Shown here: piece by piece, positions 1 to 7,416 of the stretch
Layout: each line of letters begins with the position of its first letter
How positions within the stretch are numbered: position 1 is the stretch's first letter
NCBI GenBank assembly: GCA_019038735.1
Contig: JAHOYW010000264.1
Span: 1-7,986, forward strand
Length of the DNA stretch: 7,986 bases
Source: Victivallales bacterium
Lineage (GTDB): Bacteria; Verrucomicrobiota; Lentisphaeria; Victivallales; Victivallaceae
Direction of reading: 5' to 3'
Translations under genes and position numbers: made by a program
Notes under the pieces: model-generated
What the model was told of the DNA's origin: nothing
The model's database searches: none
Seen by the model: only the letters and a program-made list of their open reading frames with translations

Positions 1-1
1 T

Positions 2-913
2 TTGAACGTGGCTCTGCGTCAATTGCTTGATCTTTATGTTTGTCTGCGTCCGGTGAAATATTTTCAAGGCGTTCCTTCGCCGGTTAAATCTCCTGAAAAA
101 ACTGATATGGTTATTTTTCGTGAAAATTCAGAAGATATTTATGCCGGAATCGAATGGATGGCTGGAACTCCTGAAGCTGAAAAAGTTATTAAATTCTTTC
201 GAGAAGAAATGGGTGTTGATAAAATCCGTTTCCCTGAATGCTCAAGTATCGGGGTTAAACCGATTTCCAAAGAAGGTACTGAACGTCTGGTTCGCGCCGC
301 AATGGATTTCGCGATTGAAAATAATCGCCGCAACGTAACATTGGTTCATAAAGGCAATATCATGAAGTTCACTGAAGGCGCCTTCAAAAGTTGGGGCTAT
401 GATGTGGTCAGAAATGAATATGCTGATGTAGCCGTTGCCGCTCCTGATTGCGACTGGCAGGCTCCTGAAGGTAAAATATTAGTTAAAGACTGTATTTGTG
501 ATGCTTTCCTGCAACAAATTTTGACTCGTCCGGCTGAATATGATGTTATCGCGACTATGAATTTGAATGGAGATTATGTCTCAGATGCTTTAGCGGCATG
601 TGTTGGCGGTATTGGTATTGCGCCGGGCGCGAATATCAATTACCAGAGCGGACACGCTTTATTCGAAGCGACTCACGGAACAGCTCCGAAATATGCCGGA
701 ATGGATAAAGTTAATCCTAGTTCACTGGCATTATCCGGTGAAATGCTCCTGCGTCATCTTGGCTGGACTGAAGCGGCGGACTTAATCATTAAGGGAACAG
801 AAAGAGCTATTTCTGATAAGACAGTTACTTATGATTTCGCTCGTTTAATGGATAATGCGACAGAGGTTTCATGTTCAGGTTTTGCTGATATTGTTGTCGC
901 GAACATGGACTAA
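2..913 (+). CDS. icd: NADP-dependent isocitrate dehydrogenase, 5'-truncated by the window edge
   Basis: Oxidative decarboxylation of isocitrate to 2-oxoglutarate with NADP+, in the cytosolic TCA cycle. The 303 visible codons match E. coli Icd from about its residue 114 to the end; roughly 113 N-terminal residues lie outside the window. The first visible codon (TTG) is internal, in the conserved RSLNVALRQ segment, and is not a start. Isocitrate and metal ligands are present: N2, R6, R16, R40, Y47, K117 (E. coli N115, R119, R129, R153, Y160, K230), plus D167, D191 and D195 (E. coli D283, D307, D311). The coenzyme loop HGTAPKYAG is at 225-233, and the NADP-selecting Tyr and Arg are kept in TVTYDFARL (Y277, R281), so NADP rather than NAD is predicted. 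The only clear length difference is a few residues missing near 135-160. The phosphorylatable Ser113 would fall just outside the window. A 55-bp AT-rich gap separates it from the next gene. Identity is very secure. Confidence 0.97.
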   Translation: MNVALRQLLDLYVCLRPVKYFQGVPSPVKSPEKTDMVIFRENSEDIYAGIEWMAGTPEAEKVIKFFREEMGVDKIRFPECSSIGVKPISKEGTERLVRAAMDFAIENNRRNVTLVHKGNIMKFTEGAFKSWGYDVVRNEYADVAVAAPDCDWQAPEGKILVKDCICDAFLQQILTRPAEYDVIATMNLNGDYVSDALAACVGGIGIAPGANINYQSGHALFEATHGTAPKYAGMDKVNPSSLALSGEMLLRHLGWTEAADLIIKGTERAISDKTVTYDFARLMDNATEVSCSGFADIVVANMD

Positions 914-968
914 AACAAAATTAGAAACGAAAAAAGTGAAATAATTTATAACAAATGGGGTTCCAACA

Positions 969-1871
969 ATGAAACTTAACTCAATACTCAACGAAAATTT
1001 TATTTTTTGTGAAGTGCAGGGAAGTACACGTGAAGAAATTTACGGTTCAATGTTGGAAAAAGCATTGGTTAATATTGATAGTTCATTGACTGTTGAACAA
1101 TTGCTTGCCGGAATAATTGAACGAGAGGATATGATAGGTGTTCCATACGAAGGCATGGCGCTACCGCATCTTAGGCATCATGAGCTTAATGATTTATTTG
1201 TTCTTGTAGGAGTTTTGAAAGAGCCTGTAAAACTTAAGCCGAATGATTTTGCTCCGACCCGTTTGATAGTTATGTCGCTGATTTCTAATGAAACTTCGGA
1301 TATTTATCTGAAATCCATTGCCGCGTTCGCACGTTTCTTTTCCAAAGCTGATAATCTCAAGAAGTGTGAGAATATAAAATCTCCGGCAGAACTTTTCGAG
1401 CTGCTGGAAGATTTGAACGTAAAAGAGAATATTACGGCTGAAGATATTATGTGTAAAGATTTTCAAGCGGTCAAAGCTGATGATTATCTAAGCAAAGCTC
1501 TGGACATCATGGAGAAGTCCGGGAAAAGTATTCTGCCGGTGCTTGACGCCGAAAATAAGCTTGTCGGGAAAGTTGATGCTACTGAAGTGCTGAAAGGTTT
1601 TGTGCCTGAATATTTGTTGATGATGGATAATTTAAAATTCGTTTCGTCTTTTGAAATGTTTGATAAATTTTTCAAGGAGGAAGATGTTCGATTTGTGAAA
1701 GATTTTATGACTCCTCAGGGGGAAATAATCTTTCTGGAAACACCACTTATTCAATTTACTGTAACTTTGGCAAAACGTGATTCAGATATGATTTTTGTTG
1801 TTGATGCCGAAAATAAATTACGCGGACTTGTTACAATTAATGATATTATACACAAGATTTTGAGAGGTTGA
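969..1871 (+). CDS. PTS EIIA (fructose/nitrogen type) domain fused to tandem CBS domains
   Basis: Probable cytosolic regulatory protein. Residues 1-150 resemble the PTS EIIA type-2 (PtsN/FruA-like) fold, with the phosphoacceptor-type motif GMALPHLRH; H67 is the candidate phosphohistidine. Residues about 154-210 and 243-298 form two CBS motifs, which in other proteins bind adenine nucleotides. Both carry the same block DAENKL (193-198 and 279-284) followed by a beta strand, and each starts with an IM/FM segment (D159-M161, D245-M247). No membrane segment or EIIB/EIIC domain is visible, so this is not a sugar permease component. The start is the first ATG after the icd stop; GGGG at 957-960 is a weak ribosome site. 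The stop lies 6 bp before the transporter ATG, so the two are probably co-transcribed. Inference: it gates or senses for that transporter using phosphotransfer state plus nucleotide. Domain assignment is strong, function inferred. Confidence 0.85.
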   Translation: MKLNSILNENFIFCEVQGSTREEIYGSMLEKALVNIDSSLTVEQLLAGIIEREDMIGVPYEGMALPHLRHHELNDLFVLVGVLKEPVKLKPNDFAPTRLIVMSLISNETSDIYLKSIAAFARFFSKADNLKKCENIKSPAELFELLEDLNVKENITAEDIMCKDFQAVKADDYLSKALDIMEKSGKSILPVLDAENKLVGKVDATEVLKGFVPEYLLMMDNLKFVSSFEMFDKFFKEEDVRFVKDFMTPQGEIIFLETPLIQFTVTLAKRDSDMIFVVDAENKLRGLVTINDIIHKILRG

Positions 1872-1877
1872 TTTAAA

Positions 1878-3281
1878 ATGTTTATTTTCTGGTTTGCTAC
1901 CATTGTGTTTATTGGTACATATATAGTAATAGCTTCTGAGAAAGTTCATAAGACGACTGCCGCTTTAGTTGGAGCTTCATTAATGTTCCTAGTTGTTCTT
2001 CAAGGTCCGTCACATGGCGAGCATGAGGAATCTCCAAGTCGTGTACTTGAGAAAAGCATGGTTCATTCTAAAGTTGATGCCGAAATGCTTGAACGCGCCG
2101 GTAAGTACGAAGAATTGGATGTCTTCGCGCGTTACGTTAATTTTGATGTGATTTTTACTTTGGCAGGCATGATGCTCCTGGTAAACGTGCTTAGCGGTAC
2201 TGGTATTTTTCAGTACATCGCGATCAAAAGTGCCAAAATAGCCAAAGGTTCACCGGTTCGAACGATGATCCTGCTGGTTGTCGCGACTGCGGTGCTTTCG
2301 GCATTCCTCGATAATGTAACTACGGTTTTACTGATTGCTCCGGTTACCCTACTGGTAGCGGCGGAGTTAGGCGTGTCGGCAATGCCCTTTTTGATGGCGG
2401 AGACCATGGCGTCAAATATTGGCGGAACCGCTACTTTGATTGGAGATCCGCCGAACTTGATTATTGGTTCAGTCGCGCGTTTGGATTTCGCGGCTTTTAT
2501 GCTTAATTTATCGCCCTTTATCGTGATACTTTTGATTATCTACTGTATTTGTCTTAAAATGTATTATTCCAAACGTATGCAGGTAACGGTTGAAAAACGT
2601 GCCCGTATAATGGAGCTTGATGAAAGCGCGGCGATTACTGATCCGGTCAATATGAAGCGTGGCGGAATTGTCATGATTATAACAATTATCGGTTTTCTGA
2701 TGCATGGAGCACTGGGGATTCAACCTTGCGTGATAGCGATTGCGGGTTCCGCGCTCTGCCTAGCGGTATGTAAAGTTGATGTTGACCATTGTCTTGAGAA
2801 AATCGAATGGAGTACACTATTTTTCTTCCTCGGCTTGTTTGCTTTGGTAAGTGGTGCGGCACAAGGCGGTCTGCTGGCGAAATTCGGTTCTCTGCTGGCA
2901 TTTACTCAGGATTGGAATATTCTCCTTACAGTACTGGTGGTAATGTGGATCAGCGCGATATGCGCGGCAGTAATGAATAACGTATCATATACCGCGGCAA
3001 TAGTTTCTGTTATAGCCGGTTTTTTGGTAAGTACTCCGGCCTTTGCTGAGCCGGCTGCCAAAGAATTAATGTGGTGGGGTTTAGCTTTAGCGGTCTGTCT
3101 AGGCGGTAATGGTACTTTAGTCGGAGCCGCCGCCAACCTGATAACTGCGGGTATTGCGGAAAAAGGCGGACACAAAATAACCTTTAAAGAATTTTTTCGT
3201 TATGGTTTCCCGGTAACCCTGTTCAGTATGATAGCCGCGTCAATTTACATCAGTATCAGATATTATATATGCTGTGTCTAA
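1878..3281 (+). CDS. ArsB/NhaD (P-permease, SLC13-like) family ion transporter
   Basis: Polytopic inner-membrane transporter of the ion transporter superfamily that includes NhaD Na+/H+ antiporters, ArsB and the OCA2 P protein. The 467 residues show the two inverted halves of this fold: in the first, DNVTT (145-149) and SNIGGTATLIGDPPN (179-193); in the second, NNVSYTA (367-373) and GGNGTLVGAAAN (409-420). These are the helix-breaking substrate-site motifs of the family. About ten or more hydrophobic segments are visible. Residues 42-90 form an unusually polar, charged stretch between the second and third hydrophobic segments, with His at 46, 49 and 63. The start is supported by GAGAGG at 1862-1867, inside the end of the upstream gene, 10 bp before the ATG. 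The substrate cannot be read from sequence; Na+/H+ exchange is a reasonable guess, while arsenite, carboxylate or sulfate transport are alternatives. The adjacent EIIA-CBS gene suggests dedicated control. Confidence 0.88.
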   Translation: MFIFWFATIVFIGTYIVIASEKVHKTTAALVGASLMFLVVLQGPSHGEHEESPSRVLEKSMVHSKVDAEMLERAGKYEELDVFARYVNFDVIFTLAGMMLLVNVLSGTGIFQYIAIKSAKIAKGSPVRTMILLVVATAVLSAFLDNVTTVLLIAPVTLLVAAELGVSAMPFLMAETMASNIGGTATLIGDPPNLIIGSVARLDFAAFMLNLSPFIVILLIIYCICLKMYYSKRMQVTVEKRARIMELDESAAITDPVNMKRGGIVMIITIIGFLMHGALGIQPCVIAIAGSALCLAVCKVDVDHCLEKIEWSTLFFFLGLFALVSGAAQGGLLAKFGSLLAFTQDWNILLTVLVVMWISAICAAVMNNVSYTAAIVSVIAGFLVSTPAFAEPAAKELMWWGLALAVCLGGNGTLVGAAANLITAGIAEKGGHKITFKEFFRYGFPVTLFSMIAASIYISIRYYICCV

Positions 3282-3295
3282 AACAGTAAGAAGTA

Positions 3296-3348
3296 CTCCC
3301 GGGATTTAGCATGAGGTGTAATTGAGATGAGAAAATAGCTCCCGGGAG
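3296..3348. terminator. GC-rich inverted repeat in the convergent spacer, candidate terminator
   Basis: Two perfect 9-base arms, CTCCCGGGA at 3296-3304 and TCCCGGGAG at 3340-3348, flank a 35-base loop just after the transporter stop. They stand out from AT-rich surroundings. No good U-tract follows on the plus strand (only ATCAAATTTTA), so intrinsic termination is uncertain. The right copy is also a 12-bp perfect palindrome (GCTCCCGGGAGC, 3338-3349), so a protein-binding site is the alternative reading. Confidence 0.35.
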
Positions 3349-3433
3349 CATCAAATTTTACGAAATTCTCTTCATAAGTAGAGTATAGTGAGTTTGTCTC
3401 GAAATAGCAAGTGTTTTTATTTTAATTTTTTAA

Positions 3434-3871
3434 TTAAATATAAAACATGAGTTTTTTACATTTTTCACGTTGCATTTTTAAGATGTCCGCAAGCGTAACA
3501 CCTTCGAGATAGTCATTGATTACTTTGTTGAAATTATCCCAGAAATCAAAAGTTGAACAGGACTCTTTGCCTTCACAAAAATTTCCATCTTTCAGGCAGT
3601 CAATCAAGTGAGTGCTGTTTTCAAGAACATCGAAAACTTCTTTGACGCTTATGCTTTCAGGCGCGCGTTCCATGAAATATCCCCCTTTAGCACCTCGAAC
3701 AACTTTCAGCATACCGGCCTTTTTGAGCGGTCTGATGATTTGTTCAAGATATTTTGCGGGAATATTTTCATGTTTCGCAATCTCTTTTACCTGAACAAGT
3801 CTATCCGCTTCACTGCCGGCAAGGTAAATGAGAAGTCTTAAACCATATCTTGTGCGTGTCGATATTTTCAT
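3434..3871 (-). CDS. Rrf2-family transcriptional regulator, probable Fe-S sensor
   Basis: A DNA-binding regulator of 145 residues, the usual Rrf2/IscR/CymR/NsrR size. The N-terminal winged helix-turn-helix begins MKISTRTRYGLRLL, runs through the recognition region IPAKYLEQIIRPLKKAGML (37-55), and has the wing motif RGAKGGY (59-65). Three cysteines at C92, C99 and C105 (CX6CX5C) lie where IscR-type proteins carry their cluster ligands, and W111 follows, as is common in the family; [2Fe-2S] or [4Fe-4S] binding is therefore plausible but not shown. It starts only 2 bp after the stop of the sulfite reductase gene, with AAGGA (3887-3891) inside that gene's end, so it is the last gene of the cysD-cysN-reductase cluster. 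Inference: it controls sulfur assimilation, either as a CymR-like cysteine-status repressor or as an IscR-like sensor of Fe-S demand, probably with autoregulation. Confidence 0.92.
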   Translation of the reverse strand: MKISTRTRYGLRLLIYLAGSEADRLVQVKEIAKHENIPAKYLEQIIRPLKKAGMLKVVRGAKGGYFMERAPESISVKEVFDVLENSTHLIDCLKDGNFCEGKESCSTFDFWDNFNKVINDYLEGVTLADILKMQREKCKKLMFYI

Positions 3872-3873
3872 TA

Positions 3874-5397
3874 TTACACTGAGAGTTCCTTGAAATTCTG
3901 TTTTAAAATTTCTAATATTTTGTCTGGCACATCGTCTTGCTTTACAAGATAATCCCCGGCTTCCGCAAGTGCAAATGCTTTGCCATCTGTTTTTGTGAAT
4001 ATATTGTAAACATTTTCGAGCTTATCATCTATTTTTTTCTTTTGTCCCTGCATTCCGATGCATGCCGTTGGGTGTCCGGCGCAGGAATTTGGACATCCTG
4101 ATATTTTTATCATATCTAAAATTTTTGAGTATGATTCAGCTTTGATGTCAGCCTTGTCAAGTTGAGCGGCGAGCTCATTTCCCAAAGCAGGAGCATCAAG
4201 AATGCCTATTTTGCAGACAGTTGACCCAAGGCAGCAAGTGATATGTCCTTTGAAAGATTCTAAAGTTAAATCAATATCTTTCAACTGAGTTTTTAAAAAC
4301 ATGTAAAGTTCTGATAATGCAGAGCGCTGGACTAGTGGGAATACAATATCCTGTCCGGGAGTTAAGCGTATAAAAGAACATCCATAGCGATTAGAAGCTT
4401 CAGCAAGCTTTCTTAACTGTCCGGCATTTAAATTGCCTTTGGGGACAAAAATTCTGACTGAAACAACATCATTACCGAAGCGGGTGGGGGAGACAGCATG
4501 TTTTAGCCAGTTTTCATTCATACTCTGTTTTGAGAATATTTTAGTTTTTGTTTCGAGCTTAAGTTCCCATCCGGGAAAGTGTTTTACGGCAAAACTTGTT
4601 TTCTTAAAATATTCATTAAACAGCTCAAGAAAATTTTCATTGCCGAGGCGTTTGACGATAAATCTTATTCTTGCCTTATTGCGATTTGTCCGGTCGCCGT
4701 GATCGTAAAAAAGTTCAGTCATTGCCAAAGCGCATCTTGGAACTTCTTCAACAGGGATAAAATCAAAAAGTTTTATTCCCAATGCGCTGTCTCTTCCCAT
4801 TCCTCCGCCGCCATATACCTTGAATCCCGGTTTTTCGTTTTTAATTACAGCGACAAAACCTAAATCCTGTGTAGCTGCCATTAATTCATCCTTAGGAGAA
4901 GAAGCAAAGCCGATTTTTAATTTTCTCGGCAAGTCAAAAGCTTTGTTCCATGTAAAAATAAAATCAGTCAAGGTTTTGGCGTGTGGAATGACATCGAAAA
5001 CACTGTCCGACGCGATTCCGCTATCCGGTGATACCGCGATGTTTCTGAAAGTATTGCCTCCGCCTCCTTTGAATGGCAAGCCGCCTTTAGTACAAGCTCG
5101 TATAGTCGCATAGATATTTTCAGGAGGCACGCCTTGAAGCTGAATGTCTTGACGAGTCGTTAAGTGAGCATAGCCGATATTATTTTTATCAATAATATCC
5201 GCAATTATATTTAGCTCTGAGACCGCGAGATGACCCCCAGTAATACGTATTCTAGTCATAAAAAGATCATCTCGCTGCTGATAGATTCCAAACGGTGCCG
5301 CGGAGTGTTTTAAGTCCGCGGCGGATAATTCTCCGTTCAGAAATTTTGTAATTTCCTCCTTTAATATTAAATGTTCAGCTTTCAGCTTGTTTTCCAT
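3874..5397 (-). CDS. Siroheme/4Fe-4S sulfite (or nitrite) reductase, probable assimilatory sulfite reductase
   Basis: Six-electron reduction of sulfite to sulfide (or nitrite to ammonia) in the cytosol. The 507 residues contain the duplicated ferredoxin-like plus siroheme-reductase repeats: LTTRQDIQLQG in the first half and RLTPGQDIVF in the second, the GGGGNTFRN siroheme loop, and GGGGMGRD (about 197-204). The cluster ligands are intact: C389 and C395 (CX5C in CLGSTVCK), and C435 and C439 (CX3C in GCPNSCAG). No flavoprotein subunit (CysJ) is adjacent, so a ferredoxin-type donor is likely. The start is supported by AAAGGA (5405-5410) with 7-base spacing. Sequence alone does not cleanly separate sulfite from nitrite reductases; placement between cysDN and an Rrf2 regulator favours sulfite. 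It lies 145 bp after cysN, with its own candidate promoter in between, and is nearly fused to the downstream regulator gene. Confidence 0.88.
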   Translation of the reverse strand: MENKLKAEHLILKEEITKFLNGELSAADLKHSAAPFGIYQQRDDLFMTRIRITGGHLAVSELNIIADIIDKNNIGYAHLTTRQDIQLQGVPPENIYATIRACTKGGLPFKGGGGNTFRNIAVSPDSGIASDSVFDVIPHAKTLTDFIFTWNKAFDLPRKLKIGFASSPKDELMAATQDLGFVAVIKNEKPGFKVYGGGGMGRDSALGIKLFDFIPVEEVPRCALAMTELFYDHGDRTNRNKARIRFIVKRLGNENFLELFNEYFKKTSFAVKHFPGWELKLETKTKIFSKQSMNENWLKHAVSPTRFGNDVVSVRIFVPKGNLNAGQLRKLAEASNRYGCSFIRLTPGQDIVFPLVQRSALSELYMFLKTQLKDIDLTLESFKGHITCCLGSTVCKIGILDAPALGNELAAQLDKADIKAESYSKILDMIKISGCPNSCAGHPTACIGMQGQKKKIDDKLENVYNIFTKTDGKAFALAEAGDYLVKQDDVPDKILEILKQNFKELSV

Positions 5398-5452
5398 TTT
5401 ACAATCCTTTCTAATTAATGCTAATATATACTGATTTTATCTATAAGCAATT

Positions 5453-5466
5453 AGTTATCAGTTATC
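5453..5466. repeat. Two perfect tandem 7-bp repeats (AGTTATC)
   Basis: AGTTATC occurs twice head to tail (5453-5459 and 5460-5466), read as GATAACT GATAACT on the coding strand of the reductase. The block overlaps the proposed -10 element. It is short enough to be chance alone, but a second heptad block lies 43 bp away in the same spacer. Confidence 0.5.
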
Positions 5467-5489
5467 TGAAAAAATAATCATTCTGTCAA
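5461..5489 (-). promoter_or_regulatory. Candidate sigma70 promoter for the reductase-rrf2 pair
   Basis: Reading the minus strand, a perfect -35 hexamer TTGACA (5489-5484) is followed after 17 bases by GATAAC (5466-5461), a four-of-six match to TATAAT. The -10-like hexamer falls inside the first of two GATAACT heptads. The reductase ATG is about 64 bp downstream, leaving room for a leader and an operator. This would allow the reductase and its regulator to be expressed independently of cysDN. It rests on motif spacing only. Confidence 0.4.
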
Positions 5490-5509
5490 TTTTTTTCTGC
5501 TTTTATCGT

Positions 5510-5537
5510 AACCCGCAACTCGCAGTTCGCAACCCGT
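5510..5537. repeat. Four degenerate tandem 7-bp repeats
   Basis: AACCCGC, AACTCGC, AGTTCGC and AACCCGT follow one another without gaps (5510-5537), each within one to three bases of its neighbours. The block is GC-rich within an otherwise AT-rich spacer and ends 5 bp beyond the cysN stop codon, upstream of the candidate -35 hexamer. It resembles the heptanucleotide short tandem repeats known from intergenic DNA of some bacteria, notably cyanobacteria. Role unknown. Confidence 0.6.
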
Positions 5538-5542
5538 ATATT

Positions 5543-7387
5543 TTATATGCAATATTCAGGTATGATGCTTTTGGACGACAGAAGCTGCATGATTTGTTCC
5601 AGACTTTTTTCTATATCTGGATTACTTTCAAGCTTGATGTCCGCTTCATGTTTCTTTAGCTGTTTGTCTCCGAGACTGACTACCAGCAATTCGTTGGGAG
5701 AATTAAGCAATTTTAACCTCTGCGTATCATAATCATCCGCGTCGTTGACTGTAGTTATAAATATCAATCCAGCGTCAGTCATGATTCTAGCGAGTTCGCC
5801 GATTCTCCTGATATGTTCATCACGATCCCAGAAATCATTATTGATGTCGGCGTCATGACCGCTTGCCAGATTGGATAATCCAAGATAGTATGAGTTCATA
5901 TTTAACTTGAATAAGAGTTGTTCAAGCTTCTTGGCAAGCTCTTGGAATGCGGAATCCCGGCTGCCGGTGATAACAACTGTTTTGCCTTTATGGCGATTTC
6001 TCAGCATCCGTTCCCGACTGTTAATTAATCCGGTTTCCCAGGCAAATTCCCGACGGTCAACATGTTCTTTTAAGTTATCTTCGCTCAATGAATTACGGTC
6101 GAAAGTCTGGTTTTCGGTAATCATTCCAGCACCAATAGTCACATTTGTGATTGGGTCGATTATAATCAGACTTCCGGTCTCACGGTTCTTTGAGTAAGCA
6201 TCGAAATGTATGGCTTGAGTCGTTGAAATCGCGACTCTGCCGATTTCGTTTAGCTGAAGTTTGTCAACATCATTTTTTCCTAGTGTATTGACATCAATAT
6301 TGTAGAGAATAGAATCCAGACGGCTTTTGATATTCCTGCCGTTGTGGCGAATTATATACTCGCGTGACGAATCAAAGGGTTTCTCATTCATCCAAATCAC
6401 CAGCGCCTCAAAATTCCTTGAACTTTTCGGTTGATTATTGGTATGAACGATGATGTCGCCGCTGCTGATATCTATTTCGTCTTCCAACTCAATAACTACA
6501 GACTGCGGAGAAAAGGCTTCGCGCAGGTTGCCGTCGGCTGTAACTATATTCTTAATCTTAGACTCTTTGCGCGAAGGCAGCACTTTGACAGTATTGCCGA
6601 CGGCAGTCGTTCCGGAAACCACAGTTCCCGCGAAGCCGCGAAAATCCAGATGCGGACGGATTACATGCTGTACCGGAAAACGAAAATCAGATAAGTTACG
6701 GTCTTGTAAGATGTTAACAGACTCAAGAGTCTCCAGTAAGGGAGCTCCTTTATACCATGCCATTTTATCAGATTTTTTAACGACATTATCGCCTTTTAAT
6801 GCTGATAAGGGGATGAATTTAATATCCGGCACGTCAAGTTTCTGCATGAAATCAGAAAATTCCTGCTTGATATTGTGAAAAACTTCTTCCGAGTAATCCA
6901 TTAAATCCATCTTGTTTATCGCGACAACAATATGCTTGATGCCGAGCAGCGATACGATAAACGCGTGCCGCTTAGTCTGAGTTATAACTCCGGCTCTGGC
7001 ATCAATCAGGATAACCGCCAGATTCGCGGTTGACGCTCCCGTTGCCATGTTACGGGTGTATTCCTCGTGTCCGGGAGTATCAGCGATGATGAATTTGCGC
7101 TTGGGAGTCGCAAAATACCGGTACGCTACATCAATAGTTATGCCCTGCTCGCGCTCGGCTTTCAAGCCGTCAAGTAGTAAGGCATAATCTATTTCGCCAG
7201 TTCCCTGAGTCGTGCCGACTTTTTCGCTGTCAGTTTTGAGAGCCTTTAACTGGTCTTCAAAAATGAGCTTGCTGTCATAAAGCAAACGCCCGATCAAAGT
7301 CGATTTACCATCGTCAACCGCGCCACAAGTTATAAAACGCAGCAGGTCTTTCTTTTCGTTTTGATTTAGAAATTTATCAATATTCAT
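5543..7387 (-). CDS. cysN: Sulfate adenylyltransferase subunit 1 (CysN) with C-terminal degenerate APS kinase-like domain
   Basis: GTPase subunit of ATP sulfurylase; with CysD it couples GTP hydrolysis to adenylation of sulfate to APS in the cytosol. The EF-Tu-like G domain is complete: P-loop GAVDDGKS (22-29), switch segment with EREQGITID (78-86), DTPGH (103-107) and NKMD (158-161). EF-Tu-like beta-barrel domains follow to about residue 423. Classical CysN stops near 475 residues; here a linker and a further domain (about 471-610) extend it to 614, the layout of a CysN-CysC fusion. That extra domain lacks the kinase motifs (described separately), so APS kinase activity is not expected. The start is supported by AAGGA (7397-7401), 9 bases before the ATG. 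It lies 29 bp after cysD, clearly one operon. The CysN call is secure; the role of the C-terminal domain is open. Confidence 0.95.
   Translation of the reverse strand: MNIDKFLNQNEKKDLLRFITCGAVDDGKSTLIGRLLYDSKLIFEDQLKALKTDSEKVGTTQGTGEIDYALLLDGLKAEREQGITIDVAYRYFATPKRKFIIADTPGHEEYTRNMATGASTANLAVILIDARAGVITQTKRHAFIVSLLGIKHIVVAINKMDLMDYSEEVFHNIKQEFSDFMQKLDVPDIKFIPLSALKGDNVVKKSDKMAWYKGAPLLETLESVNILQDRNLSDFRFPVQHVIRPHLDFRGFAGTVVSGTTAVGNTVKVLPSRKESKIKNIVTADGNLREAFSPQSVVIELEDEIDISSGDIIVHTNNQPKSSRNFEALVIWMNEKPFDSSREYIIRHNGRNIKSRLDSILYNIDVNTLGKNDVDKLQLNEIGRVAISTTQAIHFDAYSKNRETGSLIIIDPITNVTIGAGMITENQTFDRNSLSEDNLKEHVDRREFAWETGLINSRERMLRNRHKGKTVVITGSRDSAFQELAKKLEQLLFKLNMNSYYLGLSNLASGHDADINNDFWDRDEHIRRIGELARIMTDAGLIFITTVNDADDYDTQRLKLLNSPNELLVVSLGDKQLKKHEADIKLESNPDIEKSLEQIMQLLSSKSIIPEYCI
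5565..5977 (-). other. Degenerate APS kinase (CysC)-like domain inside cysN
   Basis: This part of cysN encodes residues about 471-607. It aligns to APS kinase through VVITG at the first strand, a gap-free match over the next motif region, DRDEHIRR and the helix [17 protein letters not shown] (526-542), then a final helix [11 protein letters not shown]. Where kinases have TGLSGxGKST it reads [10 protein letters not shown] (474-483): the Walker Lys is F481 and the Ser/Thr pair is Q482-E483. Where kinases have LDGDNVRHG it reads LGLSNLASG (502-510), losing both Asp and the Arg. The later lid and substrate segments are shortened. The frame is open throughout, so this is an intact reading frame rather than a broken gene. 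Confidence 0.8.
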
Positions 7388-7416
7388 TATATTTTATCCT
7401 TATAAATAATAGTTTT

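Noticed and set aside
2..4. TTG at the left edge as the icd start codon
   Set aside because: It aligns to about residue 114 of E. coli Icd inside a conserved motif; the gene is cut by the window edge.
3311..3325. Tiny ORF ATG AGG TGT AAT TGA as a leader peptide
   Set aside because: Four codons, no ribosome site, and it lies at the 3' end of an operon with no plus-strand gene after it.
3421..3438. AT-only hairpin (TTTAATT, TTTT loop, AATTAAA) as terminator of the Rrf2 gene
   Set aside because: The stem has no G-C pair and overlaps the stop codon; such palindromes are expected by chance in AT-rich DNA.
3608..3841. Plus-strand open frame opposite the Rrf2 gene
   Set aside because: Antisense shadow of a clearly conserved regulator, with no motif of its own.
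3874..5397. Dedicated nitrite reductase (NirA/NasD) role
   Set aside because: Not excluded by sequence, but no nitrate or nitrite gene is nearby while cysD, cysN and an Rrf2 regulator are.
6450..6878. 142-codon plus-strand open frame inside cysN
   Set aside because: It is antisense to the conserved CysN beta-barrel and late G-domain region, shows no recognisable family, and is explained by the coding strand.
5543..7387. Ordinary bifunctional CysNC with active APS kinase
   Set aside because: Walker A Lys/Ser and the DGDxxR residues are replaced, so kinase activity is not supported.
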